In this document: piece after piece, positions 16,945 through 24,710 of the stretch
How positions within the stretch are numbered: position 1 is the stretch's first letter
Layout of the letters: each line of letters starts with the position of its first letter
Assembly: GCA_031290455.1 (NCBI GenBank)
Contig: JAITNP010000211.1
Location: forward strand, 1 to 32,369
Source: Treponema sp.
GTDB lineage: Bacteria; Spirochaetota; Spirochaetia; Treponematales; Breznakiellaceae
DNA: 32,369 bases
Reading direction: 5' to 3'
Position numbers and translations under genes: made by a program
The notes under the pieces: model-generated
What the model saw: only the letters and a program-made list of their open reading frames with translations
The model's database searches: none
Told to the model about the DNA's origin: nothing

Positions 16945-18540
16945 TTATTTTTTTACAATACGCAATACTATCCCAAAGAGCAACATAATACAAGCAGCGG
17001 CCACAAAAAAGCGCGGCCAGATATCCCCATAGGTGGTATACCGGGTAACCGGGATGACGATGGGCACCTGGACACTCAACTGGGTTTCAACAAAAGGCGT
17101 TGCCATGGCTATAATGCTGCCGTTGGGGTCTATGGCGCAGGTCTGTCCCGATGCGGTGGAACGTACCATGGAACGGCGGTTTTCCACTGCCCTAAACACC
17201 GCCATGGAAAGGTGCTGCATCTGAGCAGGGAGGCTTTTCGACCAGGCGTCATTGGAAAGGTTGACGATAAGTTCCGCCCCGTTCCGCACAAAATCCCGGG
17301 AAAGATACCCAAAGGTATCTTCAAAACAAATGGGGCTTGAGAATTTAAGGCCCTTGATATCAAATACCGTGGCCTCATTGCCCTTTTCCCAGAAATGGGT
17401 ATCCGCATTCTTCAAAGCCGTATAAATCAGGGGAAGCTGTTTTTCATAGGGGAAATGCTCGGTAAAGGGCACCAGGTGCAGTTTACGGTAGAGTCCGACG
17501 ATTTCACCCTGGTTAAAGAGCATGACGGCGTTATAATCCACCCGATCCCAGGTACCATCCCGCACCACTTCCTTACGGGCATCATCATTCCCAATCACAA
17601 AGGGAACCTCCTGCCGGGCAAGATAGTCCAGTAAGTCCTTAACCAGCGCGTACGAACGGGGATCATCCCGGTAGGTGGTATGCCAGTAAATCCGGGGGAC
17701 AAAGGCCGTTTCCGACCAGACCACCAAATCCGGCTTCGGTTCCGCTTTGAGCGCCTCATCGGAAAGACGCTGTAACACCTCAAAATTTTTCCGGTAATCT
17801 TCCATACCCCCCCGCCATGGGTCGGTGTTATGCTGAATCAGGGCTATCCGTCCCGTTGGAGCGGAGGCATAGTCTACCGGGGCAATGAAGCCATAGATAA
17901 GGGTACCGGTGAGAGCGGCAAGCCAGAGTAGCGCGGATATTCGTTCTTGCAGGAAGGGACCTGAAGGGCCAGGGCCCCTCACCCCCCCCCTCAATACAGC
18001 AGCCAACCATGCTGAGGGAAACACCACCAATGCAGAGACTCCCCATACCCCAAAGATATCGGCAATCTGGATAAGGGGAATAACCTGCCATTGGGAATAA
18101 CCGGTAATGCCATAGGGATACCCCAGAAAGCCCTGGGTACGGAGGTATTCAAAACCAATCCAGAGGATCCACTGGAGTATATACCCCCGCCGGGGAAACA
18201 GGATAACCGCAAGCTTCAGGAGGGGAAACAGGACCGTAAAATAACCAAGATAAATGACCCCAACGATAAGACCCGCCAGGGGATGAAAAACACTTAACCA
18301 GTAATTAAAGAGACCATACGCAGCATACCCATACAGGGCGCCCCAAAAAAAGGTTGTCCTGAAACGTACCCGGTGGATAACCCAAAATACCGGGACATAC
18401 GCAATCCATCCCAGGAACGAAAGCCCATTTTCAAAAAGCAGATTAGGAAAAGCACCGGCAAAAAGCACCGCTCCCAGGAGTATCGCCCCCAGATGCATAA
18501 AAAGATTGGCTAATCCCTTCCTGCCCTTTGATGCGGTCAT
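16945..18540 (-). CDS. lnt: apolipoprotein N-acyltransferase
   Basis: Lnt adds the third acyl chain to lipoproteins in the inner membrane. The N-terminal half has at least six hydrophobic segments; the C-terminal half is a carbon-nitrogen hydrolase domain with the catalytic triad visible as Glu in LVVWSETAFVPR, Lys in LYRKLHLVPFTEHFPYEKQ and Cys in SPICFEDTFGYL. A last transmembrane helix closes the protein. Length (531) is normal. Its ATG overlaps the HU-like stop by 4 bases. A run of nine Gs on the coding strand (17982-17990) lies in the loop RGGVRGPGPSG between membrane segments and could be slippage-prone. Confidence 0.94.
   Translation of the reverse strand: MTASKGRKGLANLFMHLGAILLGAVLFAGAFPNLLFENGLSFLGWIAYVPVFWVIHRVRFRTTFFWGALYGYAAYGLFNYWLSVFHPLAGLIVGVIYLGYFTVLFPLLKLAVILFPRRGYILQWILWIGFEYLRTQGFLGYPYGITGYSQWQVIPLIQIADIFGVWGVSALVVFPSAWLAAVLRGGVRGPGPSGPFLQERISALLWLAALTGTLIYGFIAPVDYASAPTGRIALIQHNTDPWRGGMEDYRKNFEVLQRLSDEALKAEPKPDLVVWSETAFVPRIYWHTTYRDDPRSYALVKDLLDYLARQEVPFVIGNDDARKEVVRDGTWDRVDYNAVMLFNQGEIVGLYRKLHLVPFTEHFPYEKQLPLIYTALKNADTHFWEKGNEATVFDIKGLKFSSPICFEDTFGYLSRDFVRNGAELIVNLSNDAWSKSLPAQMQHLSMAVFRAVENRRSMVRSTASGQTCAIDPNGSIIAMATPFVETQLSVQVPIVIPVTRYTTYGDIWPRFFVAAACIMLLFGIVLRIVKK
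17982..17990 (-). repeat. G9 homopolymer inside lnt
   Basis: The coding strand reads AGGGGGGGGGT within AVLRGGVRGPGPSG. A one-base slip would shift the frame ahead of the catalytic domain. Confidence 0.9.
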
Positions 18541-18905
18541 GTATCGCTTCCGGCGATATCAAGGGTATCTGCTTCCAGATCGAATATCTCCGTATCCTTC
18601 CCCAGGTCCCATACATTCTGCTTTAATTCCCTGCCGGGCCTGAACGTGGCAATCCCGTGGGAATTAACAGAAACGATATCCCCGGTTTTCGGATTCCTCG
18701 CTTTCTGCCGCCCCTTCCGCACCTTGATTTCAAAGGTTCCAAATCCGCGCAGTTCTATTATCTTCCGTTCAATAAGAGCATCCTTTATCGTATCGAGAAA
18801 AGAATCAACAATGATCCGAATTATTTTACGATCCATACCGTCTATACCGGTCCCTTGATACACCGACTCAATAATATCGGCTTTGGTATACTTGTCTCCT
18901 GTCAT
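18537..18905 (-). CDS. HU/IHF-family DNA-binding protein with acidic C-terminal tail
   Basis: Residues about 5-95 follow the HU/IHF fold: TKADIIESVYQGTGIDGMDRKIIRIIVDSFLDTIKDALIERKIIELRGFGTFEIKVRKGRQKARNPKTGDIV, including the GFGTF core and the ARNPKTG DNA-intercalating arm. A further 25 residues (NVWDLGKDTEIFDLEADTLDIAGSDT) form an acidic tail not found in ordinary HU. It is a likely nucleoid-associated protein. It lies between rpsT and lnt and overlaps lnt by 4 bases. Confidence 0.92.
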   Translation of the reverse strand: MTGDKYTKADIIESVYQGTGIDGMDRKIIRIIVDSFLDTIKDALIERKIIELRGFGTFEIKVRKGRQKARNPKTGDIVSVNSHGIATFRPGRELKQNVWDLGKDTEIFDLEADTLDIAGSDT

Positions 18906-18939
18906 GATGCCCTCATTACCAAACCCCGGTATGCACTCG

Positions 18940-19215
18940 TTACTGAGCCACTTTCACGGAATTAAAAAGCCGCTGCATCCTTGATTTTTTACGGGCTGCC
19001 GCGTTTTTCTTGATAATACCCTTCCGGGCGGCGCTATCAATTTTCTTAATCATGTCTTTGAGCGCCGCCGCCGCTTCGTCAACTTCTTTTTTCTGGGCTG
19101 AAACCACGAATTTCTTCACACTGGTCCTCACGGAACTTTTTACCGCCTTATTCCGAATACGCCGCTCTTCACTTTGCCGATGCCGCTTTTCAGCGGAACT
19201 GCTTTTACCTGCCAA
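18940..19215 (-). CDS. rpsT: 30S ribosomal protein S20
   Basis: The product is lysine/arginine-rich with the S20 pattern KSSSAEKRHRQSEERRIRNKAVKSSVRTSVKKF..AAAALKDMIKKIDSAARKGIIKKNAAARKKSRMQRLFNSV. The track extends the frame to 19287, adding a hydrophobic MRSLIGFYRFNLSILFTFIG that does not belong to S20. A TTG at 19213-19215 gives (M)AGKSSSAEKRH, 91 residues, and has TAGGGGG about 7 bases upstream, so I chose it. Non-ATG starts are common for rpsT in other bacteria. It binds 16S rRNA early in 30S assembly. Confidence 0.92.
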   Translation of the reverse strand: MAGKSSSAEKRHRQSEERRIRNKAVKSSVRTSVKKFVVSAQKKEVDEAAAALKDMIKKIDSAARKGIIKKNAAARKKSRMQRLFNSVKVAQ

Positions 19216-19312
19216 AGGGAACCCCCTACCTATAAAAGTAAACAAAATTGATAAATTAAACCGATAAAACCCAATCAACGATCGCATTTACCGGATCAAC
19301 ACACTCAGGTAC

Positions 19313-19483
19313 CTATTTGAAATCCGAAGGACGCCGCTCCTTCCGTTTGCATTTTTCGCATTCAGCAATATTTTTAACCTTGCCATGCTCAAAAAGGGTC
19401 TTCATTTTGACTTCACCCCCGCAGGAACAGAAGAACTTCTGGGTAGCGCTGGAGGTACGGGAATTTTTACTAGCCTGAGCCAT
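19313..19483 (-). CDS. small zinc-ribbon protein (56 aa), not in ORF track
   Basis: On the minus strand an ATG at 19483 preceded by AAGGAG opens a 56-codon frame: MAQASKNSRTSSATQKFFCSCG..VKMKTLFEHGKVKNIAECEKCKRKERRPSDFK. Four cysteines form CxC (19/21) and CxxC (42/45), a likely zinc ribbon, in a very basic chain. It has a TTGACA promoter upstream and lies 97 bases before rpsT on the same strand. The CxC-then-CxxC layout resembles the zinc form of L31, but the sequence is not L31. I do not recognise the family; a ribosome- or RNA-associated role is inferred from charge, size and neighbours. Confidence 0.85.
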   Translation of the reverse strand: MAQASKNSRTSSATQKFFCSCGGEVKMKTLFEHGKVKNIAECEKCKRKERRPSDFK

Positions 19484-19514
19484 ACTGCATCTCCTTATAA
19501 GAAATTATGTTATT

Positions 19515-19544
19515 AAGATACTATGGACTTCATGCCGCTGTCAA
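19515..19544 (-). promoter_or_regulatory. promoter for zinc-ribbon protein, possibly rpsT too
   Basis: On the minus strand TTGACA (19539-19544) is followed after 18 bases by TATCTT (19515-19520). The start is predicted about 25 bases before the small ORF's ATG. AAGGAG lies in between. No clear separate rpsT promoter was found. Confidence 0.55.
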
Positions 19545-19664
19545 TGCTATGTTTCGGCGCCGTCTCTCAATATCCCGAAATGACGGCAGGGGCGGCGGGA
19601 AGAGCGGTTCCGGTATCAGCCCAGACCTTATCCCTGGCATATTCCGAAGGGTATCCCTTTCTAG

Positions 19665-19670
19665 TATCAT
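19665..19670 (+). promoter_or_regulatory. -10-like box at leaderless distance before pseudouridine synthase gene
   Basis: TATCAT ends 7 bases before the ATG at 19677, placing the predicted transcript start on the A of the ATG. The -35 (TTCCGA at 17 bases) is poor. GAGGG lies only one base from the ATG, too close to act as a normal ribosome site. Confidence 0.3.
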
Positions 19671-19676
19671 GAGGGT

Positions 19677-20468
19677 ATGCTCAAGCCATATCTACTTGAT
19701 GAGACCCGGTCCTATGCGGTGGTATTTAAGCCGCCGTGTATGCATTCGGTTCCATTGAAGCGGGAGAACCAGGATGGCGGAAGCCGGAAATCCTCTGAGG
19801 CGGAAACCCTGCTGGATTGGTTTGCCCGCCGTTTCCCGCCGGTGCTTCAGATTCGGGGGAGGAAGCTGGTGGAAGGGGGTATACTCCACCGCCTTGATTA
19901 TGATACGCAGGGACTGGTCCTGTTTGCGAAGACCCAGGCTAGCATGGACGACCTCGGCCTCCAGCAGGAGGCGGGGCTTTTTCTCAAGGAATACAGCGCC
20001 GTGGCGGTGTCGGAAACGCTTCCGCCGCTTCCGGGGTTCCCTCCGGATCCGCCCCTTGGCGTTGTCCCTCTGGTCATTACCAGCGCCTTTCGCGCCTATG
20101 GGCCGGGAAGGAAGGCGGTGCGTCCGGTGCTTGTCAATGCCCCGATTCGGGGCGCTTCAAAGGATATCGCCCTGGATCAAGGGAACCCCTATCAAACTGA
20201 AATTACGGCCATGACCCCTCAAGGGGCGTTTACCCGTTTTTCCTTGCGGATTACGCGAGGGTTCCGCCACCAAATCCGCTGTCACCTGGCGTGGATAGGA
20301 CATCCCATCCTGAATGATACCCGCTACGGAGGCACAGTTTCGGGGGTCCCCCCTCCCGCAGCTTCCCCTGATAATCCGGTCCCCGGTTTTCTTGCCCTCA
20401 TAGCCCAGAGTATTTCCTTTGATGACCCTGATTCAAGGGAAAGACGGGGCTATACTATTGAGCCATGA
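19677..20468 (+). CDS. RluA-family RNA pseudouridine synthase
   Basis: The catalytic motif is HRLDYDTQGLVLFAKT, with the Asp that attacks uridine, followed by QQEAGLFLKEYSAVA and the C-terminal GFRHQIRCHLAWIGHPILNDTRYGG, all standard for the RluA/RluC/RluD group. The N-terminal YAVVFKPPCMHSVP is the usual VVxKPxGxxxHP strand. There is no S4 domain. At 263 residues it is a short member; the modified RNA position cannot be named. It converges with folC, overlapping its 3' end by 19 bases. Confidence 0.9.
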   Translation: MLKPYLLDETRSYAVVFKPPCMHSVPLKRENQDGGSRKSSEAETLLDWFARRFPPVLQIRGRKLVEGGILHRLDYDTQGLVLFAKTQASMDDLGLQQEAGLFLKEYSAVAVSETLPPLPGFPPDPPLGVVPLVITSAFRAYGPGRKAVRPVLVNAPIRGASKDIALDQGNPYQTEITAMTPQGAFTRFSLRITRGFRHQIRCHLAWIGHPILNDTRYGGTVSGVPPPAASPDNPVPGFLALIAQSISFDDPDSRERRGYTIEP

Positions 20469-21838
20469 TAAGCCCTGATTTCTGCGGCAAGGTAGAACGA
20501 TCCGGTTCCTAAAATGGGAAGCCCCTGTTTCCGGCCCAAGGCAATGGCCTCCTCAATGGCCTTATCCGTCTCCTTGATAAAGCACAGCGACGGCCCTCCT
20601 TTGGCTTTTCCCGCCTGGTGCGCCGCGATTGTTTGAAACGTCTCGTATACCTTTTCAGGGAAACTGACTTTATAGGTTCCCGGGGTGGTAATAATAATAT
20701 GGGCAAAAACCGGAATCAGTATCTGGGCCATGGTTTCCGCGGCCTTGCCGGCGACGCATCCGAAGATGAGGATACCCCCTTTTCCGTACAGTCCGGTGAA
20801 GGTTTCTATAGAGGCTGCTACGCTCCGGGGCGTATGGGCGCCGTCTATGACGATGATGGGATCCTCCCCAATCCGCTCAAACCGGGCAGGCAGGGTAAAG
20901 TCCTTAAGCCCGGTATGGATGGATTGTTCATGCAACCCGGGAAAGGCGATCTTGGCGGCGATAACCGCCATGCTGGCGTTCTTCGCCTGGATCTCCCCGG
21001 GTATGTGTATTGCGAGTTCCAGGGGGGAGGGAAGGGAAAGGGGTGGTTTACTATGCAGGGTAAAGGTGGTTCCCTCCCTTGAAAGCCGCAGGTTTTGAAT
21101 ATCCGCGACATCGGGAAAATAATACAGGGGCGCCTGTTTTGCCACAACGGCTTTTTGAAAGACCCCTAAAGCTTCAGGGCTTTGTTCCCCCAGGATGAGG
21201 GGCCTGCGGTTTTTTATGATCCCCGCCTTTTCTCTGGCTATTGCTTCAATAGTACTCCCTAAGACATCGGTATGTTCCAGTTCAATGACGGTGATCACCG
21301 ATACCAGGGGATCCACCATGTTGGTCGCGTCAAGCCGTCCCCCCATGCCGGTCTCCACCACCATCACATCACACCGGGCCGTCCGGGCGCAGAGAAAAAA
21401 GTAGAGGGTTAACAATTCAAAGAAGGTCGGTTCCTGGTTGTCCCCTGCAGGGGCATCCGCCCGTTGTTTAGCCTCACGATAGGCTTCCACAATGGAAACC
21501 AGCTCACTGCCAGACCCACAGTATATGGATTCATCAAAAAAATTATTCCCCTGGGTTATCCGTTCCCGCTCTTCAGTTACATGGGGAGAAGTATACCGGG
21601 CGGTTTTTAAGCCTTCGGCCTCAAGGATGGCGGTAATCATTCCGGTAACCGATCCCTTCCCCTTGGAACCGGCAATATGGATGACTGGGGCGCATGTTTC
21701 AGGATGCCCCGCCACGCGTACCAGGATTTCCATTTGGTCCAAATTGAAGGTTTTAGAGATTTGTCCCTGTTCAAGGTTTTCAAACTGGGAAAGCCAAGTA
21801 AACACATCGGCAGCAGAGGAAAAGATATGATTATTCAT
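20450..21838 (-). CDS. folC: folylpolyglutamate synthase / dihydrofolate synthase
   Basis: FolC adds glutamate to folates. The Mur-ligase-like ATP loop is HIAGSKGKGSVTGMI, followed by RYTSPHVTEERERI, VVETGMGGRLDATN, VITVIELEHTDVLGSTIEAIAREKAGIIK (carrying the Lys that is carbamylated in relatives) and DGAHTPRSVAASIETF in the C-terminal domain. At 462 residues it is full length. There is no ribosome-binding sequence before the ATG, and a strong promoter places the transcript start about 2 bases upstream, so it looks leaderless. The neighbouring importer gene reads away on the plus strand. Confidence 0.94.
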   Translation of the reverse strand: MNNHIFSSAADVFTWLSQFENLEQGQISKTFNLDQMEILVRVAGHPETCAPVIHIAGSKGKGSVTGMITAILEAEGLKTARYTSPHVTEERERITQGNNFFDESIYCGSGSELVSIVEAYREAKQRADAPAGDNQEPTFFELLTLYFFLCARTARCDVMVVETGMGGRLDATNMVDPLVSVITVIELEHTDVLGSTIEAIAREKAGIIKNRRPLILGEQSPEALGVFQKAVVAKQAPLYYFPDVADIQNLRLSREGTTFTLHSKPPLSLPSPLELAIHIPGEIQAKNASMAVIAAKIAFPGLHEQSIHTGLKDFTLPARFERIGEDPIIVIDGAHTPRSVAASIETFTGLYGKGGILIFGCVAGKAAETMAQILIPVFAHIIITTPGTYKVSFPEKVYETFQTIAAHQAGKAKGGPSLCFIKETDKAIEEAIALGRKQGLPILGTGSFYLAAEIRAYHGSIV

Positions 21839-21846
21839 AAGTATGA

Positions 21847-21875
21847 ACTATATACCATTGCGTTCTGTTTGTAAA
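21847..21875 (-). promoter_or_regulatory. folC promoter at leaderless distance
   Basis: On the minus strand TTTACA (21870-21875) is followed after exactly 17 bases by TATAGT (21847-21852). The hexamer ends 8 bases before the folC ATG, so the transcript should start about 2 bases upstream of it. The intervening bases hold no ribosome site. Confidence 0.65.
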
Positions 21876-21952
21876 TTGATCGCTTTCAAAGCAGCGGGGG
21901 AAGAAATGTACCGCCACCCTGTCCAACGCTTCCACTGACCGGTAACGTGATA

Positions 21953-21958
21953 TATAAT
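21953..21958 (+). promoter_or_regulatory. -10 box at leaderless distance before importer binding-protein gene
   Basis: A perfect TATAAT ends 7 bases before the ATG at 21965, so a standard spacing puts the transcript start on the A of that ATG. AAGG between them is only 2 bases from the ATG. The -35 is weak (TTCCAC at 17 bases). Confidence 0.45.
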
Positions 21959-21964
21959 AAGGTC

Positions 21965-22930
21965 ATGAAAAGATTAAGCCTACCATTTTTTTGTATCCTC
22001 TCGCTGGTCATTGTGGAAATACTATCGGCCCAGTCTGCGGGGATCACTAATTTGACTATATACGGCCTTAAGGGGCCTTCCGGAGTCGGCATGATTCGGC
22101 TCTTTGAAAATCCCCCTGTGGTGCCAGGTATAAAAAACGTTACGGTGGAAGCGCTGGCCCAGGCGGATTTAATGGCGGCCAAGTTTATTGCCGGGGAAGC
22201 TAAGATCGGTATCCTTCCCGCCAATGTGGCGGCGAAGATCGCCTCTTCAGGGAAACACATCCAGGTGGCGGCGGTAACCGGGACGGGGATGTTGAGCCTC
22301 CTCTCAGCGGATGAAAAGGTACGGCGCATCGAAGACCTGAAAGGTAAGACCGTGGAGGTTGCGGGCCAGGGGGCAACGCCGGATTATGTGTTTCGGCGTA
22401 TCCTCATTGCTAAGGGACTTAACCCCGATAAGGACCTGAGCCTGAGGTATGCCCTTGCCTATCCGGAAATTGCCCAGTCCCTTATCGCCGGCAGGGTTTC
22501 CATTGCCCTCCTGCCTGAGCCTTTTGCCACCATGGCCCGGTCCGGGAAGCCCAGCCTCAGACAAATAGGCGATATCCAGGCCGAATGGATGCATGCTGGA
22601 GGCAGCGGGAACTACCCCATGACGGTGCTCGTGGTGGACGCGGATTTCGCAAAGGCCCAGCCCGAGACGATCCGGGCCATACTGAACGCGCTGCAGGCTT
22701 CGATTGAATGGGTAAGCGCCAATCCGGTCGAAGCGGGCGCCCTGGTGGAAAAACACAATCTGGGACTGCGAGCGCCGGTGGTCAGCGCCGCCATACCCCG
22801 GAGTAACTATATCTTTATCACCGCGGGGGAAGCACGGCCCTCCCTGGAGGCCCTGTTCAAAGTCTTTCTGGAATTTGCTCCCGCCTCAATCGGGGGAGCC
22901 TTGCCGCCAGATAGCTTTTATCTCAAATGA
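21965..22930 (+). CDS. NitT/TauT-type ABC transporter substrate-binding protein
   Basis: This is a solute-binding protein of the NMT1/SsuA-like group. A signal peptide (MKRLSLPFFCILSLVIVEILSAQ) is followed by LTIYGLKGPSGVGMIRLFE, IGILPANVAAKIASSGKHIQVAAV, IEDLKGKTVEVAGQGATPDYVFRRIL and PEIAQSLIAGRVSIALLPEPFATMA, the typical hinge and ligand-lobe pattern. The track starts at 21947, but ATG 21965 gives the cleaner signal peptide and fits the -10 box. Relatives import nitrate, sulfonates, thiamine precursors or riboflavin; the substrate here is unknown. The stop overlaps the permease start (ATGA). Confidence 0.85.
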   Translation: MKRLSLPFFCILSLVIVEILSAQSAGITNLTIYGLKGPSGVGMIRLFENPPVVPGIKNVTVEALAQADLMAAKFIAGEAKIGILPANVAAKIASSGKHIQVAAVTGTGMLSLLSADEKVRRIEDLKGKTVEVAGQGATPDYVFRRILIAKGLNPDKDLSLRYALAYPEIAQSLIAGRVSIALLPEPFATMARSGKPSLRQIGDIQAEWMHAGGSGNYPMTVLVVDADFAKAQPETIRAILNALQASIEWVSANPVEAGALVEKHNLGLRAPVVSAAIPRSNYIFITAGEARPSLEALFKVFLEFAPASIGGALPPDSFYLK

Positions 22931-23715
22931 GCCGCGGGCCGCCTGTAAGTCCTCCCCGATGCAGCCCTGGGGGATCACGCCCGCAGGTATGGTCTTGGGT
23001 GGGCATTATCACCCTGCTGGTCCTGTGGGAACTAGGCTCCCGGGTTTTCGGGAGTAACCTCATATTTCCCGGTCCCCTGCCGGTCCTGCAACGGTTCATC
23101 AGCCTGGTACCAACGGAACGCTTTTTTCGTGCCTTGCTGTACACCTTTGGGCGGGTGCTCCTGGGGATGGTCGTTTCCGTGCCGTTAAGTGTCCTCGTGG
23201 GTATTGCTGCAGGGGTGGATAAGCGGGGAGGCGCTTTTTTCAGGCCCCTCTATGCGGTTATTGCCGCCACCCCGGTGATGTCGGTGATTCTTATCGTCTT
23301 TCTCATGCTTGGTCAGGAACGGACCCCGGTGTTCACCGCCTTCCTCATGGTTTTTCCGGTGATGACCGTCAATACCATTGAGGGGGTGCGGTCGGTGGAT
23401 ACCCGGATCCAGGAACTGTTCAGGATATACCCCGTATCCCCGGGGGAAAAACTCCGGTATGTGTATATCCCCGCGGTTATGCCTTTCATCCTAGGGGGCC
23501 TGCGGAGTTCCCTTTCCCTCTGCTGGAAGGTGGTGGTGGCGGCGGAAGTCCTGGTCCAACCGGTTCGCGCCTTAGGTACGGGTATGCAGATGGCCAAGGC
23601 CCAGTTTGAAACCCCTGAACTCTTCGCCTGGACCGTGGCCACCATAGCTGCCGCAGCCCTATCCCAAGGGCTGCTCACCCTGATCCTTTCGCGTTATAAA
23701 AAGAGGCGGCCATGA
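22927..23715 (+). CDS. NitT/TauT-type ABC transporter permease
   Basis: This inner-membrane permease of the SsuC/TauC type has 262 residues and about six hydrophobic segments. LVLWELGSRVFGSNLIFPGPLPVLQRF at the N-terminus and an EAA-type loop (ELFRIYPVSPGEKLRYVYIPAVMPFILGGLRSSLSLCWKVVVAAEVLV) are characteristic. It overlaps the binding-protein stop by 4 bases and the ATPase start by 4 bases, giving a tightly coupled three-gene operon. Confidence 0.9.
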   Translation: MSRGPPVSPPRCSPGGSRPQVWSWVGIITLLVLWELGSRVFGSNLIFPGPLPVLQRFISLVPTERFFRALLYTFGRVLLGMVVSVPLSVLVGIAAGVDKRGGAFFRPLYAVIAATPVMSVILIVFLMLGQERTPVFTAFLMVFPVMTVNTIEGVRSVDTRIQELFRIYPVSPGEKLRYVYIPAVMPFILGGLRSSLSLCWKVVVAAEVLVQPVRALGTGMQMAKAQFETPELFAWTVATIAAAALSQGLLTLILSRYKKRRP

Positions 23716-24443
23716 AGATCGGGATAACCAACCTCTGTTTTGGTTTTAATGAGCAGCGGTTTGGTGAAAAACTGATTTTTGACCGCTTTTCTCTTGAGGT
23801 GGGAGATGAAAACCCGGTGAGCATCCTGGGACCTTCGGGCTGCGGAAAAACTACGCTGTTACGGCTCATGGCGGGCCTCTTAAAACCCCGGTCCGGGGAG
23901 ATCAAGGGTCCTGGAAATAGTTCCTTTGTGTTCCAGGAACCCCGGCTCCTTCCCTGGCTTACGGTTTTGGAAAATGTGATACTTCCCATAAAAAAAACAA
24001 TGGGCCGGGAAGGGGCTGAAAAGCGAGGCCAGTATATTTTGGAATTGGTCTCCCTTGACCACAAGGCCGCTGCCTATCCGGGGGAGCTTTCAGGGGGGCA
24101 GCAGCAGCGAGCCTCTATCGCCCGGGCCTTTGCGTATCCCGCTCCGGTCCTGTTCATGGATGAACCGTTCCAGTCCCTGGACATCCCCTTACGGATAGAA
24201 CTCATGGCAATGACGCTGTCCCTGCTCACGGAGGAACAGCGTCTCTGTATCGTGGTTACCCACGATCCCCGGGAAGCAATTTATCTTGGCCGGCGGATCA
24301 TCGTTTTAGGTAACGCCTCCCAGGGCATCATCTTTGATGAACCGGTGGATATGGCGCCGGAGGAACGGGCATACACATCCCCTGGGCATAGCCATTTGGA
24401 AGCGCGGCTGCTTAAAGCCCTGGAAAGTAGAAATAATGCCTGA
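23712..24443 (+). CDS. NitT/TauT-type ABC transporter ATP-binding protein
   Basis: This is the ATPase of the preceding importer. It has Walker A GPSGCGKTT, Q-loop VFQEPRLLPWLTVLENV, signature LSGGQQQRASIARAF, Walker B PVLFMDEPFQSLD and switch His in VVTHDPREAIYLGRRI. The RLLPW segment is typical of the SsuB/TauB/ThiZ group. At 243 residues it is full length. It is the last gene before the remnant-rich gap. Confidence 0.92.
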   Translation: MKIGITNLCFGFNEQRFGEKLIFDRFSLEVGDENPVSILGPSGCGKTTLLRLMAGLLKPRSGEIKGPGNSSFVFQEPRLLPWLTVLENVILPIKKTMGREGAEKRGQYILELVSLDHKAAAYPGELSGGQQQRASIARAFAYPAPVLFMDEPFQSLDIPLRIELMAMTLSLLTEEQRLCIVVTHDPREAIYLGRRIIVLGNASQGIIFDEPVDMAPEERAYTSPGHSHLEARLLKALESRNNA

Positions 24444-24451
24444 AAATCCCG

Positions 24452-24556
24452 GTGGTCTTGCTTTCTGAAGAAGCATGGTGTTCTTTAATGAAGGAATCAA
24501 TTATCGCAGGTATGCAGGAAAAAATTGAAAATTGCTCTACAACCATAAATTGGTAA
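24452..24556 (+). pseudogene. remnant of YefM/Phd-type antitoxin
   Basis: The frame VVLLSEEAWCSLMKESIIAGMQEKIENCSTTINW, ending in TAA, matches the C-terminal half of YefM-type antitoxins: a VLLSEEEW core strand, then MKESI..GM..I..C and a final DW-like NW. The N-terminal DNA-binding half is missing and the link between AWCSL and MKES is shortened. A toxin-like ATG starts one base after the stop, as in an intact antitoxin-toxin pair. Recognition is from memory of the family. Confidence 0.65.
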
Positions 24557-24557
24557 A

Positions 24558-24710
24558 ATGTATCAGATAATTTATTCATCACAAGCCCAAAAAGATGCTA
24601 AAAACGCCAATAAATCCGGTCTAATGCACCGTTTTTCATATCAGGGTCAGTTTACCGATATGCCGGACTGGGGTTTCCTGCGGATTCTCTTCCTGCTCAA
24701 GCTTGTATAA
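24558..24710 (+). pseudogene. truncated Txe/YoeB-type toxin start
   Basis: The frame opens MYQIIYSSQAQKDAKNANKSGL, which fits the first 22 residues of Txe/YoeB RNase toxins (about 85 residues when complete). After Leu22, at about 24623, the similarity stops and the frame runs 28 more codons into DNA that reads as a HicB remnant on the other strand. The catalytic C-terminal half is gone. It follows the antitoxin remnant with one base between. Confidence 0.6.
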
